The notes: generated by a model from the sequence alone, not told the origin. Shown: positions 18,676 through 28,082, counted from the stretch's first letter. The stretch is 64,000 bases of DNA from Candidatus Bealeia paramacronuclearis (GCF_035607555.1 NZ_JAVHWZ010000001.1:739501-803500), one strand, 5' to 3'. A program made the numbers and translations.

Positions 18676-19472
18676 TTAACTTGAAGATGCCTTATTAAGG
18701 ATCTGAAAGTTATCATTAATGCGGTCAACCATAGAGCTGGCGATTTGAGGCCACGTAGCAAAGAATGCGTCAATGGCATCCCTAAATTCAGCAGCACTTT
18801 GAAAGACACGATTGTTGCGTACGTACTCGTTCATCACTTTCCATAACCTCTCAATCGGATTCAAATTGGGGCTGTAAGGAGGGAGCTAATGCAGGACAAT
18901 TTCATAGTCCTCAGCTTTATGAATCCACCCATGGGTTATTTTTGTTGCCATTGTGGGGTGGACGGCATCGGCAAACTCAACGGGTTCATCCTCAGGAAGA
19001 TGATTGAGAAGATCTTCATAATATTGGATAAACTCAGCTTGTTTTACTGGATCAGCTTTCGAAGGTGTGCCCTTAGGTTTTTTGAAAGAAAAATGATTAC
19101 GGATGAGCCGCTTGTTCATTCCTGAAACAGTAAATTGGACGCCAAAAGTGTGATCCACATAGGCGCAAATAAGCTTAGCTTTGAGATAGATGTTGTCCTC
19201 AAGATGGCTGATCAGCTGCAAAGTTTGATGCGGGGTAAGATGGCTTTCAGAGCCACCATTTTCAGGATTAAGCTTTTGCTATTCTTGTAATCGTTGAGGT
19301 GATTTTGAACAGTTTCATAGCGAATACGCAAAGCCTGAGCGATTTGCTTTTGAGTCCATCCTTCCGCATTTAACAAAACGGCTTTGATGCGATCAGCCAC
19401 GCGACGATCTCTTTCTTTACTGTGCTGAAATTCTAGATCTTGTTTTTCTTTATTTGTCAGTTCAATTTTCAT
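18676..19472 (-). pseudogene. IS630-family transposase remnant with internal deletion
   Basis: Decayed DDE transposase read on the minus strand. The N-terminal helix-turn-helix piece (19472 down to about 19245: MKIELTNKEKQDLEF, DRIKAVLLNAEGWTQKQIAQAL) is intact. A single-base frame change near 19255 is needed to continue as LNPENGGSESHLTPHQTLQLISHLEDN. The middle piece runs to DAVHPTMATKITHGWIHKAEDYEIVLH, then hits an in-frame TAG at 18885. Immediately after it comes LPPYSPNLNPIERLW, the end motif of the catalytic domain. Roughly 90-100 residues normally between these segments, including the second catalytic Asp, are missing, so the copy is dead. Confidence 0.8.
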
Positions 19473-19679
19473 GCCTTGTTTATACATAAAATTTTATTGA
19501 ATTACAACGGTTGTTTCGTTCATTCCTTTGATTAACAAGGCTTCTTCATTGCCGAGCGGTATATAGCAAAGGCGAGATAATTTTATTATAATACAGGATG
19601 ACTTTAAAATGTCAGAGTTTTATAGTCCTTCCCCTATAAATAGATAGATTTTTAGGAAAAGTTTAGGTATAAGGAGCGT

Positions 19680-20675
19680 ATGGCAAAAGCATATTCGGAA
19701 GAGCTGCGAAAAAAGGTCATCTCCTCCATTACGAGCGGCGGCCGTAAGCGGGAGGCTGCAAAGGTTTTTAACGTTGGAGAAGCCACGATCTATCGATGGA
19801 TATGTCTTCATAAACAAGGGGATATTAAACCGAAAAAACGCACTTCTTATCCGCGTAAAGTCGATGAGCAAAAACTCAGAGACTACGTCGCTCAAAATCC
19901 GGATCATACGCTCAAACAAATCGCCGAAGCTTTGGGGTTGAGATTCCAAAACGTGAGTAAATGGCTTAAACGTTTAAACATTACACGAAAAAAAGACGAC
20001 GCTTTACAAAGAACGTAACGAAGACAAGCGGGCCGAATTTATAAAACAGCTTGAGAAAATAGATCCTGAAACAATCGTGTGGATTGATGAAGCTGGGATT
20101 GATAATCGCCTTTATCGAGAGCATGCCTGGGCGCCGCGCGGGCAAAAGGTTTACGCGGAGATCCCGGGCCAAAAAAGAGAGCGTGTCAGTATCATTGGCG
20201 GTCTCATGAAGGGTGCGTTCGTGGCGCCTTTCACCTTTCAAGGTGGATGTCATGCAGATCTTTTTAATGCTTGGCTTGAGTAGGTTTTATTGCCGAATTT
20301 ATACGCGCGAAAAAACCACGGGGCTTGTTCCATGGATGAAGCGCCCCTCATATAATTAGTGATATGAGGCAAGCGCAGCTTGAACTTGGCCTTTAGGCCA
20401 ACGAGATACCACGGGGCTTGCCCCGTGGAGGTTCACCAAAAAATACCACCCTGATTATGGACAATGCCGCCTTTCACAAATCGCCAAAAACGAAAGATTT
20501 GATTGAGAAATTTGGCTGCCATCTCCTCTTTCTCCCAACTGACTCTCCTGACCTCAATCCTATCGAACATTGGTGGCACAAAATCAAATCCATCCTCCGC
20601 CCCCTCGTCCAGCAAAACCCAGAAAACCTTCATCAACTCCTTGATAAACTCCTCAGCCAATGTCTATCCATATAA
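19680..20675 (+). pseudogene. IS630-family transposase, disrupted
   Basis: Three pieces of one transposase. 19680-20018 is the N-terminal winged-helix region (MAKAYSEELRKKVISSITSG, AAKVFNVGEATIYRW). Near 19990, after an A7 run, a +1 or -2 shift is needed to continue as TTLYKERNEDKRAEF. The catalytic part has the first Asp in IVWIDEAGIDNRL and reads to FNAWLE, where a TAG (20281) and then the 142-bp repeat follow. It resumes at about 20440 with NTTLIMDNAAFHKS (second Asp) and ends SPDLNPIEHWWHKIK (Glu). A frameshift at an A run is normal in many two-frame IS elements, but the stop codon plus insertion make this copy inactive. Confidence 0.85.
20295..20436 (+). repeat. 142-bp palindromic REP/MITE-like element, copy 1
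   Basis: Near-identical to the reverse complement of 61313-61453. It is built of several hairpins: CCACGGGGCTTGTTCCATGG, CCTCATATAATTAGTGATATGAGG, GGCCTTTAGGCC and CCACGGGGCTTGCCCCGTGG. It is inserted in the catalytic part of the IS630-type transposase, which shows that the unit is or was mobile. It encodes no protein itself. Confidence 0.9.
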
Positions 20676-20690
20676 TGGAGAAGTACTATA

Positions 20691-21016
20691 GTTGAATACT
20701 CTCATGTATCGATTTATCCCAGATTTTGAGACGCTGTATGAGTCGATTATCAGACCTCCTCCTTTGGATCTACCTGTCGTTGCTTGAAATAGCAAAATAA
20801 CTCATAGCCTCGACTGAAATTCAAATCTTTCTGTACTCAACTTGCTTGACGAGATATGGTCTTTTTGCATTTGCAATTTGCTCATTTCGAAAATCTTCTT
20901 GCCGGGAGCTGCTGTGCAAAAAACACTTCATTTTGACGGCTTCTCTTTTTAGTGATATCATCCAAGAAAGGAATAAAAAAAGAGGCTTTGATGATTTTCA
21001 AAAGCATAACTATTTC
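20691..21016. other. Intergenic stretch upstream of the EAL gene
   Basis: No convincing gene apart from a possible 9-codon leader at 20991-21020 and a promoter at 20933-20961. The reading frame of the EAL gene stays open upstream to a TTG at 20846, but that part lies mostly upstream of the promoter and is not protein-like. Confidence 0.5.
20933..20961 (+). promoter_or_regulatory. Sigma70-type promoter for the EAL gene
   Basis: TTGACG (20933-20938), 17-nt spacer, TATCAT (20956-20961). Both hexamers are near consensus with optimal spacing. It would start transcription about 20968, ahead of a ribosome-binding site AGAGG and the leader ATG at 20991. This argues against translation starts upstream. 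Confidence 0.6.
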
Positions 21017-21020
21017 ATGA
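20991..21020 (+). CDS. Possible 9-residue leader peptide of the EAL gene
   Basis: Reads MIFKSITIS then TGA. AGAGG sits about 6 nt before its ATG, inside the transcript of the 20933 promoter. The stop codon overlaps the ATG of the phosphodiesterase (ATGA). Seen directly; the coupling role is inferred. An alternative is that a frame change hides the true N-terminus. Confidence 0.35.
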   Translation: MIFKSITIS

Positions 21021-22684
21021 TGACGCTTGAATCATTAAAACCCTTTTTCTTTCCCAAGGGCTGGACTTTAGGGACGATGGTTATGTTCATCTCCTTCATG
21101 CTGGGCGGCGGGTACTACCTTGTTTTGGAGATGGGTGGCACCCATCTCGCTTATGTGCATCTGCTTTATATTCCCATTGTTCTGGCAGGCCTTCTCTTTT
21201 CCGTTTGGGGCGGGGTCATTGCAGGACTTGTGGCTGGTCTTCTCATGGGACCTATTATGCCTGCAGATATTGAATTATCCATCGAACAACCCCATGCCTC
21301 CTGGATTTTAAGAGCCCTTATTTTTGCAGTTGTGGGGGGGCTTTCGGGACTTGGAGCGTCTCTTTTCCGAGCGTATCTTCATGAGCTTGAGCTCAAACGC
21401 ACAACAGATCCTTTGTCAGGCCTTTTGAATCTCACGGGCCTTAAAATCTGGTATCAAAATTATTTAAAAACTCACAAACCTACAGCCATGATCGTGATTG
21501 TGGCCGAACTCAGTCATATGGGGAAAATCGATAGAGCTTTGGGTACAGACGGGACATCTCGCCTCATTCATTATACGTCTCGTCAATTGCAAAATATGAT
21601 TGATGGAAAAAGCATAATAGCTAATCTTCAAACTAATCGATTTGCAATTATCATCCCCCATCAAACGGATGCTGCGGAAGTTTTGAAGTCTTGTGAATCT
21701 TTGAGTTCTCAAACTTACACTTTAAATGGCATTCCAATTTTCATTGAAATGCGGTTTGGCGTAGCAATTTATCCTCATGATGACAATGACTTAAATGAGC
21801 TTCTCCGAAAAGCCCGAATTGCGCTCGATAAAGGCCAAAAAGAAGTCAAACGCTTTACCCATTATGATAAAAGCACGGATCAAAATCCAGAGAGAAATCT
21901 TCTCATTTTAAATCGACTTACCGAAGCCATTGAGAACAAGGCGCTCAAACTGGCCTATCAACCTAAAATTGCAATGGGATCTCATAAAACCATAGGTGTG
22001 GAAGCCTTGGTCCGCTGGGAGGATCCCGTTTTAGGATTTGTGCCTCCCAATGAATTTATTCCGCTCACAGAAGAAACACAGCTCATAAACCCCTTCACCA
22101 AATGGCTTTTGGAAGAGTCTTTAGCCCAGATGGAAAGGTGGCACGCCCAAGGCTATCCGATTAGTGTTGCTGTAAACTTTTCAATGAAGAACTTTAATGA
22201 TGCGGGTGTACTTTCAACCCTGGACACTCTTTTAGAAAAACATCAAATCCCTAAGAAAAAGTTTGAAATTGAAGTAACGGAAACATCTGTCGCAACGAAT
22301 ATCAAATCTGTGGCGGCTATTTTAGCAAAACTCAGGTCCAAAGGCATTAAAATTGCCATTGATGATTTTGGGACGGGGCAATCCACACATCAATATCTTT
22401 ATGAGCTTCCTCTTGATGTGATTAAGGTGGATCAACTTTTTACGCGTGATATTACAACCAATCCTGCAGCGGCCGCCATTGTGCGCAGTGCTATTACGCT
22501 TGGGCACGAACTTCAACTTGAAGTCGTGGCAGAAGGCATTGAGACGCAAGAGCAATTTGATCTCATTCGCCTTTGGGGATGCGATGTGGGGCAAGGTTAT
22601 TTCATGTCAAGACCGCTTTTTGCAGATGACCTTACAACTTGGCTTGAAACCCACAGCGTGAAGAAAAAGAAACCGGGAGCTTGA
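21017..22684 (+). CDS. Membrane cyclic-di-GMP phosphodiesterase with degenerate GGDEF and intact EAL
   Basis: About 555 residues. Three to four membrane segments at the N-terminus (TMVMFISFMLGGGYYLVLEM, LLYIPIVLAGLLFSVWGG, AGLVAGLLMGPIM, ILRALIFAVVGGLSGLG) form a sensor or anchor. The GGDEF domain follows (TTDPLSGLLNLTGLKIWY), but the signature is replaced by LQTNRFAII, so no cyclase activity is expected. The EAL domain keeps the catalytic motifs: GVEALVRWEDP, VAVNFSMKNF, FEIEVTET, IDDFGTGQS, EVVAEGIE and GQGYFMSRP. It should hydrolyse c-di-GMP at the inner membrane. ATG 21017 overlaps the stop of a possible leader peptide (ATGA), and no own ribosome-binding site is visible, suggesting translational coupling. 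Confidence 0.9.
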   Translation: MMTLESLKPFFFPKGWTLGTMVMFISFMLGGGYYLVLEMGGTHLAYVHLLYIPIVLAGLLFSVWGGVIAGLVAGLLMGPIMPADIELSIEQPHASWILRALIFAVVGGLSGLGASLFRAYLHELELKRTTDPLSGLLNLTGLKIWYQNYLKTHKPTAMIVIVAELSHMGKIDRALGTDGTSRLIHYTSRQLQNMIDGKSIIANLQTNRFAIIIPHQTDAAEVLKSCESLSSQTYTLNGIPIFIEMRFGVAIYPHDDNDLNELLRKARIALDKGQKEVKRFTHYDKSTDQNPERNLLILNRLTEAIENKALKLAYQPKIAMGSHKTIGVEALVRWEDPVLGFVPPNEFIPLTEETQLINPFTKWLLEESLAQMERWHAQGYPISVAVNFSMKNFNDAGVLSTLDTLLEKHQIPKKKFEIEVTETSVATNIKSVAAILAKLRSKGIKIAIDDFGTGQSTHQYLYELPLDVIKVDQLFTRDITTNPAAAAIVRSAITLGHELQLEVVAEGIETQEQFDLIRLWGCDVGQGYFMSRPLFADDLTTWLETHSVKKKKPGA

Positions 22685-23014
22685 AGGCTTCTCTCTCCCC
22701 CACCCTTAGATAAAAATATACAATAAACACTCCAGGGGACAAGCACCATAGCTTTTTGCGCATATAAAATGGATCCTAAATACGTTTGTGATAAATGAAA
22801 ACTTTTTACCTCTGGGAGATAGGCCCTTGATGGTCTTTGATTTCTTGACCCAACTGGGGTTTTTAAAACGCTTTTTTTCTCGACTAAGGAGAGGGTATTG
22901 ATGCATTTTCGCAACAAAAAAATTTATTTAATAGAAAAAGCTTGATTTTTAGTTAGTGTTGATGCGTTATCAAGCCATGTTATTAGATATTAATTTATTC
23001 GATTTAAAACATTC
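22685..23014. other. Intergenic stretch between EAL gene and rhlE
   Basis: AT-rich, about 330 bp. Open frames on the minus strand here have no signal or motif and I consider them chance. I see no terminator with a clear stem. The rhlE ATG has no recognisable ribosome-binding site (TTTAAAACATTC directly before it). Confidence 0.5.
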
Positions 23015-24346
23015 ATGAATTTTACAGATTTGGGCCTTAGCGCCTCTCTCCTCAAAGCTATTGAAGATGTGGGTTACACAACGCCTACACCTATTCAAGA
23101 AGAAGTCATCCCCGAAGTCTTAAACGGGCATGATATATTTGGTGTTGCGCAAACGGGTACGGGCAAAACCGCATCATTCGTGCTGCCAATGCTTGAAAAA
23201 CTTTCCAAAGGCCGTGCTAAAGCGCGCATGCCCCGCTCACTGATTCTTGAACCCACTCGAGAACTCGCCATGCAGGTCGCTGAAAATTTCGAACACTATG
23301 GCAAGAACTCGAAACTCAATTTGGCACTTTTGATTGGCGGCGAATCTTTTGTGGATCAGCAAAAAAAGCTTGAACGCGGTGTGGACGTTTTGATTGCAAC
23401 GCCCGGACGTCTCATGGATCTTTTTGAGCGCGGAAAAATTCTTCTGACAGACGTTCAAATGTTTGTGATTGATGAAGCGGACCGCATGCTCGATATGGGA
23501 TTCATCCCTGATATTGAAAAAATATCAAGTCTTCTTCCGAAGAAAAGGCAAACACTTCTTTTTTCGGCAACTATGCCTGCTGAAATCAAAAAGCTTTCTT
23601 CAAAATATTTAAACAATCCCAAAGAAGTGATCGTAAGCCCTCAATCGACCACAGCTTCAACAATTGTTCAAAAATTTATTCATGTAGCGGCTTCTGAAAA
23701 ACGGAGAGCCTTGCGGCAAATTATTGAAAGTGAGAAAATTCCCTCCGCCATTATTTTTTGCAATCGCAAAAAAGATGTCGATTTTTTGGAAAAATCAATG
23801 ACAGGCTATGGATATCTTGCCGGTGCCCTCCATGGGGATATGGCCCAATCCGCCCGCAACCAGGTACTTCAAGCATTCAAAGATGAGAAAATAAAATTCT
23901 TAATTGCGAGTGATGTCGCTGCCCGCGGTATTGATATCGATAAACTTCCTTATGTGTTTAACTTTGACGTTCCCCTTCAAGCAGAAGATTATGTCCATAG
24001 AATTGGACGCACGGGGCGCGCGGGGAATATCGGGCATGCCTTTATTTTAATTTCTAAGGCGGACGAAAAGAACTTTCAGAATATTCTGAAAATTGCAGGT
24101 GGCGCCTTGGAAGAAGTTAAACTCGATGAGAGCTTTTCTGTGGATCAAGCCAAAACATTACCTCAGAAAAAAGCACCTGTGCGGGGAAAATCCCCAGGGC
24201 GTCCACAAAAGACTCCCCCACAAGAGAAGGCTCCGTCACCACAGCGTCCTCCAAATCCACCTCAGCCCAGAGTTCAAAAACAATCTGAGGAACCCAAAGG
24301 GCCCATTATTGGCTTTGGAGACGATCTACCATCATTTATGCGCTGA
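23015..24346 (+). CDS. rhlE: DEAD-box ATP-dependent RNA helicase, RhlE type
   Basis: Cytoplasmic RNA helicase for ribosome assembly and RNA turnover. All motifs are present: Q motif TPTPIQEEVIPEV, Walker A AQTGTGKT near residue 48, PTRELAMQV, Walker B VIDEADRMLDMGF, SATMP, then in the second RecA domain IIFCNRKKDVDFL, ASDVAARGIDI and HRIGRTGRAG. The region after residue 380 is a Pro/Lys-rich tail (KKAPVRGKSPGRPQK and PPNPPQPR) typical of RhlE and probably binding RNA non-specifically. The 443-residue length is normal. It ends against a bidirectional terminator shared with rplS. Confidence 0.95.
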   Translation: MNFTDLGLSASLLKAIEDVGYTTPTPIQEEVIPEVLNGHDIFGVAQTGTGKTASFVLPMLEKLSKGRAKARMPRSLILEPTRELAMQVAENFEHYGKNSKLNLALLIGGESFVDQQKKLERGVDVLIATPGRLMDLFERGKILLTDVQMFVIDEADRMLDMGFIPDIEKISSLLPKKRQTLLFSATMPAEIKKLSSKYLNNPKEVIVSPQSTTASTIVQKFIHVAASEKRRALRQIIESEKIPSAIIFCNRKKDVDFLEKSMTGYGYLAGALHGDMAQSARNQVLQAFKDEKIKFLIASDVAARGIDIDKLPYVFNFDVPLQAEDYVHRIGRTGRAGNIGHAFILISKADEKNFQNILKIAGGALEEVKLDESFSVDQAKTLPQKKAPVRGKSPGRPQKTPPQEKAPSPQRPPNPPQPRVQKQSEEPKGPIIGFGDDLPSFMR

Positions 24347-24488
24347 AGACACACACCATTAATTTCTCTTTTTTGCTTTTGAGAAATAGAGCAAACTGAA
24401 GTTATTGTTCTCTGCCCCCTCACCCGCTATCATTTTAAGGAGATTCCGAAACAAGTTCAAAATGATATCGCTGACAAAAAAAACACAA

Positions 24489-24520
24489 AAAAGGTCTCTC
24501 GTCAAAACGAGAGACCTTTT
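24489..24520. terminator. Bidirectional terminator between rhlE and rplS
   Basis: A 13-bp perfect stem (AAAAGGTCTCTCG / CGAGAGACCTTTT) with a 6-nt loop and a T run on the plus side (to 24523) and A run on the other. It can serve both rhlE (plus) and the ffh-rplS operon (minus). Confidence 0.92.
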
Positions 24521-24542
24521 TTTGAATGATATCAAAATAGAT

Positions 24543-24950
24543 TTATTCAGCAGCAGGCGCCGACAAGGCTTCTTGCACTTTGATACCTGTTTTTTTGACA
24601 ATCTTTTCAGCAATACGTGCTTTTTTACCAGTCAAACCACGGAGATAGTAAAGTTTCGCACGACGAACAATACCACGACGCACGAGTTCAATCGTGATGT
24701 TTGGGGAATGCAGTGGGAAAAGACGCTCAACGCCTTCACCATAAGACATCTTGCGCACGGTAAAGGACGAGTTGAGACCTGCATTTTTGCGTGCAATGCA
24801 AACGCCTTCATAAGCCTGAATCCGCTCACGCGTACCTTCCACAACTTTCACCAAAACGCGGAGAGTATCCCCGGCTTGAAAGTCAGGAATTGTCTTTCCT
24901 TCTTTCAGTTTTGTGAGCTGATCTTGCTCAAATTTTTGTAAAATATTCAT
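24543..24950 (-). CDS. rplS: 50S ribosomal protein L19
   Basis: Structural protein at the 30S-50S interface. The 135 residues contain the family core [30 protein letters not shown] and [24 protein letters not shown], then [26 protein letters not shown]-terminal extension of about 20 residues ([12 protein letters not shown]) goes beyond the usual 115. It is the last gene of the ffh-rpsP-rimM-trmD-rplS series, 22 bp after trmD, and is followed by a strong terminator. Confidence 0.98.
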   Translation of the reverse strand: MNILQKFEQDQLTKLKEGKTIPDFQAGDTLRVLVKVVEGTRERIQAYEGVCIARKNAGLNSSFTVRKMSYGEGVERLFPLHSPNITIELVRRGIVRRAKLYYLRGLTGKKARIAEKIVKKTGIKVQEALSAPAAE

Positions 24951-24972
24951 TAGTAGTCTCCTCTTCTATTCT

Positions 24973-25677
24973 CTATATAGCGCGTTCTTCATATTTTTTC
25001 CAGAGATCTGGACGCTTTTGTTGCGTAATTCTTTGAGACTCGGCCAATCTCCATTTTCGAATATTTTCGTGATGACCCGAAAGTAGAATTTCTGGGACAT
25101 CTTGACCCTCCCACATCCGCGGACGTGTATAGTGGGGATATTCTAAAAGACCCGATGAAAAGCTTTCCTCTTCCAGGGATTCCTGATCTCCAACTACGCC
25201 AGGCAAAAGCCTAACGCTAGCTTCAATCATCACCATGGCGGCCAATTCACCGCCCGTGAGAATAAAATCCCCAAGACTAACTTCCTCAACATTCCAAGCG
25301 TCAAGAACCCGTTGATCGATCCCCTCATAACGCCCACACAAGAAAACAAAAGGTTTTGTTTCGTGCGCAAATTCATGAGCGAGATTTTGATCAAAGACCC
25401 TCCCCCGGGGGGAAAGGTAAATCACACGATCTCGACTTTTTTGAGCAACTGAGGAAAGCGCAGCATCCACAATATCAGGACGCATCACCATTCCAGGACC
25501 TCCACCAAAACAGGTGTCATCAACCGTTTGATGTTTATCCTGAGCAAAGTCACGGATATCTACGGCCTCAAGTTCCCAGATTCCTTTTTCAAGGGCTTTT
25601 CCCAAAAGTGTATGTCCCAGAGGTCCTGGAAACATTTCGGGAAAAAGCGTCAAGACTGTGGCTTTCCAAGGCATCAT
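24973..25677 (-). CDS. trmD: tRNA (guanine37-N1)-methyltransferase
   Basis: SPOUT-fold enzyme that makes m1G37 next to the anticodon and prevents frameshifting. At 234 residues it is slightly shorter than E. coli TrmD (255). Signature segments: [39 protein letters not shown], the S-adenosylmethionine knot [13 protein letters not shown] and [21 protein letters not shown]. The ending [15 protein letters not shown] and [10 protein letters not shown] is typical. Its start overlaps the rimM stop by 4 bp (ATGA type), so translation is probably coupled. Confidence 0.98.
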   Translation of the reverse strand: MMPWKATVLTLFPEMFPGPLGHTLLGKALEKGIWELEAVDIRDFAQDKHQTVDDTCFGGGPGMVMRPDIVDAALSSVAQKSRDRVIYLSPRGRVFDQNLAHEFAHETKPFVFLCGRYEGIDQRVLDAWNVEEVSLGDFILTGGELAAMVMIEASVRLLPGVVGDQESLEEESFSSGLLEYPHYTRPRMWEGQDVPEILLSGHHENIRKWRLAESQRITQQKRPDLWKKYEERAI

Positions 25678-26216
25678 GCTGGCTCTCCTGCAGCTTCGAG
25701 TAAAGCGGTCAGGGCTACGACCAAAGTTCCCTCCTCAAGATTGACCTGAGGAATAAATTCTTTGGTAAACGCAACTGCAAGCATTTTGCCATCTTGGGAT
25801 TTAATCTCTAGAATGTCACCTGCGCCATAATCATTGACAGAGACAACACGTCCTAAAGATTCGCCACTTTCGCTCAAGGCCTCAAGACCCAAAAGGTCGG
25901 CATGATAGAAAGTTTCCTCTTCCTCAATCTCCACCAATTGATCACGATGAATCATAAAGTGGAGACCTTTGAGAAATTCGGCTTCCGTGCGATCCTCCAC
26001 GCCTTCCAAATGAACCGTTAATTTGTCCCCTTGGCTGGAAAGAATTTTTGCAATGCGTACTGGCTTAAGGTCCTCACCCAAATAAAGGGGGGCGTAGGAG
26101 GCCAGATCTTCCGGATGTTCAGTAAAGCTTTTCACTTTGAGGTCACCCCGAATGCCATGAGCAGCACCAACTACACCTATAGATAAATAGGGAGATTTGG
26201 ATTTGTTCTGGGTCAT
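25674..26216 (-). CDS. rimM: Ribosome maturation factor RimM
   Basis: Assists maturation of the 30S subunit by binding near S19. I favour ATG 26216 ([21 protein letters not shown]) over the upstream in-frame start at 26237, which adds seven residues and would leave only 12 bp to rpsP. The RimM N-terminal beta-barrel starts at [22 protein letters not shown], and the PRC-barrel-like C-terminal domain has [20 protein letters not shown] and [14 protein letters not shown]. It overlaps trmD by 4 bp, as in the conserved operon. Confidence 0.95.
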   Translation of the reverse strand: MTQNKSKSPYLSIGVVGAAHGIRGDLKVKSFTEHPEDLASYAPLYLGEDLKPVRIAKILSSQGDKLTVHLEGVEDRTEAEFLKGLHFMIHRDQLVEIEEEETFYHADLLGLEALSESGESLGRVVSVNDYGAGDILEIKSQDGKMLAVAFTKEFIPQVNLEEGTLVVALTALLEAAGEPA

Positions 26217-26249
26217 AGTGGGCACCTCATTACGCAACAGGCCTGATCT

Positions 26250-26684
26250 TTATTCAGGCGCAACTTCTTCTGCAGGTACAGCTTCAGCGGGAGTTTCCTC
26301 AACAACAGGCGCTGCGGCAGCAGCCGCGGCAGCCTCTGCAGCTTCACGAGCCGCTTCAGCAGCCATACGAAGACGCTCTTGGGCTTTGGCTTTTGGAGCT
26401 GATTTTTTCGGGCTTTCAACAATTGCGGGCATTTTTATAATATTTGCTTGGCCTAAGAAACGAGCAACACGATCAGAAGGCTCAGCACCAACGCCCAACC
26501 AATATTGAATGCGTTCGGAGTTCAAGTGAAGACGATCATTGTGTTCTTGAGGAAGCATAGGATTATAAGTTCCCAACTTCTCAATAAAACGACCGTCGCG
26601 TGGAGCTTTCGCATCTGCCACTACAATTTTATAAAAGGGGCGCTTTTTAGCTCCACCTCTTGCTAATCGAATACGTAAGGCCAT
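26250..26684 (-). CDS. rpsP: 30S ribosomal protein S16 with Ala-rich tail
   Basis: Small-subunit protein needed for 16S rRNA folding. The core (residues 1-85) is canonical: [36 protein letters not shown], then LGTYNPM and [25 protein letters not shown] tail of about 55 residues follows, with [15 protein letters not shown], an uninterrupted run of Ala near residue 112 and acidic VPAEEVAPE. Such tails are common in alphaproteobacterial S16; its role is unknown. It lies 18 bp after ffh. Confidence 0.98.
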   Translation of the reverse strand: MALRIRLARGGAKKRPFYKIVVADAKAPRDGRFIEKLGTYNPMLPQEHNDRLHLNSERIQYWLGVGAEPSDRVARFLGQANIIKMPAIVESPKKSAPKAKAQERLRMAAEAAREAAEAAAAAAAAPVVEETPAEAVPAEEVAPE

Positions 26685-26702
26685 TGTTTTCCTTTCTTTG
26701 GG

Positions 26703-28061
26703 TTACATCATTTTTGTTGGCATAAGAGCCCGAAGGCCCTGGCGCATTAAGCCCTTTTTACCAAGCTTATTCATGCGCTTCATCACGTCACTCATTTGCA
26801 TATAGCTTTTGAGCAAACGGTTGAGGTCTTGTACCGAAGATCCGCTGCCTTTGGCAATGCGACGTTTCCGCGATGCATTTAATATTTTGGCATTCTTGCG
26901 CTCCCAAGGCGTCATCGCACGAATAAGGGCTATTTGACGCGCCATGACTTTATCATCGATGCTGGCGTCTGCCATTTTATCTTTGAGTGCCCCCATTCCG
27001 GGAAGCATGCCCATTATGCCGCCAATTCCACCCATCTTCCCCATTTGTTGGAGTTGAAGAGCCATGTCATCCAGATCAAAACTTCCACTTTGCATTTTTT
27101 TGGACAAGCGTTCAGCATCTTCTTGATTCACGTTCTCCATAGCTTTTTCCACAAGAGAGACGACATCGCCCATGCCTAAAATGCGCCCGGCAATGCGCTC
27201 GGGGTGAAAAAGCTCGAATTGATCCGCGCGTTCACCGGTGCCCAGAATCTTAAGAGGGCATCCCGTAACCGCACGAATGGAAAGGGCCGCACCACCTCTT
27301 GCATCTCCATCAATTCGGGAAAGGGCAATACCGGTCAGGCCAATTCGCTCATGAAACGTTTTAGCGATAAGGACCGCATCTTGACCGGTCATGGCATCTG
27401 CCACTAAAATAGTTTCAACGGGGTTCGCGAGTTTCTTGACGTGTTCAACTTCCGTCATCAATTCATCATCAATATGAAGACGTCCAGCGGTATCGAGAAT
27501 TAAAACATCATAACCTTCTGTGCGTGCTACTTTTAATGCGCGTTCGGTGATGACTAAGGGCTTTTCCGATTCAACAATGGGGAGAGTTGCAACATCAATA
27601 GACTTTCCCAAAGTCTCCAATTGCTCGCGTGCGGCAGGCCGATAGATGTCCAGGGAGGCCATCAAAACCTTCTTTTTGAGCTTTTTTGAAAGATAATAGG
27701 CCAACTTCGAAGACATCGTGGTTTTACCCGAGCCTTGAAGTCCTGCCATTAAAATGACAGCAGGGGGTTGAGCCTTGAGCTCAATCTCTTGAACCTCTTG
27801 TCCTAAAAACTCGACCAAATGATCATGAACGATTTTAATGACCAATTGCCCGGGGTTAATTCCACGGAGAATGTCTTGCCCAATGGCTTGCTCTTGAATT
27901 TTTTGAATGAGGTCTTTGACAACGGTCAGCGAAACGTCTGCTTCGAGCAAAGCAATGCGTACTTCACGGAGAGCTTCTTTGACATCGGCTTCCGTTAACG
28001 CACCGCGCCCCCTGAGACGGGAGACGATGCCAGTAAGACGCTGTGACAAATTGTCGAACAT
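26703..28061 (-). CDS. ffh: Signal recognition particle protein Ffh (SRP54)
   Basis: GTPase that binds 4.5S RNA and hydrophobic signal sequences and targets ribosomes to FtsY at the membrane. The NG domain contains G1 GLQGSGKTT near residue 107, DTAGR (G3), and GTGERADQFELFHPERIAGRILGMGD. The Met-rich M domain follows (LQQMGKMGGIGGIMGMLPGMG, RIAKGSGSSVQDLNRLLKSY) and ends LRALMPTKMM. The 452-residue length is normal. It is first in the ffh-rpsP-rimM-trmD-rplS operon. Confidence 0.98.
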   Translation of the reverse strand: MFDNLSQRLTGIVSRLRGRGALTEADVKEALREVRIALLEADVSLTVVKDLIQKIQEQAIGQDILRGINPGQLVIKIVHDHLVEFLGQEVQEIELKAQPPAVILMAGLQGSGKTTMSSKLAYYLSKKLKKKVLMASLDIYRPAAREQLETLGKSIDVATLPIVESEKPLVITERALKVARTEGYDVLILDTAGRLHIDDELMTEVEHVKKLANPVETILVADAMTGQDAVLIAKTFHERIGLTGIALSRIDGDARGGAALSIRAVTGCPLKILGTGERADQFELFHPERIAGRILGMGDVVSLVEKAMENVNQEDAERLSKKMQSGSFDLDDMALQLQQMGKMGGIGGIMGMLPGMGALKDKMADASIDDKVMARQIALIRAMTPWERKNAKILNASRKRRIAKGSGSSVQDLNRLLKSYMQMSDVMKRMNKLGKKGLMRQGLRALMPTKMM

Positions 28062-28082
28062 TCAAGATCCTTAACGCAACTT

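Larger units (their letters stand above)
19621..20690 (+). mobile_element. IS630-type insertion sequence, interrupted by a palindromic repeat
   Basis: Imperfect terminal inverted repeats of about 27 bp start TATAGTCCTTC at 19621 and read inward from 20690 as TATAGTACTTC, each bounded by TA as expected for IS630-type insertion into TA. Between them lies one transposase reading frame, broken by a 142-bp unrelated palindromic element (20295-20436). Without the insert the IS would be about 930 bp. Confidence 0.8.

Noticed and set aside
20846-21016. 57-residue N-terminal extension of the EAL protein from a TTG
   Set aside because: Most of it lies upstream of or across a near-consensus promoter; the composition is not protein-like and membrane helices begin after 21017.
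24405-24941. 178-codon plus-strand frame opposite rplS
   Set aside because: Runs through a clear terminator and antisense to a conserved ribosomal protein gene.
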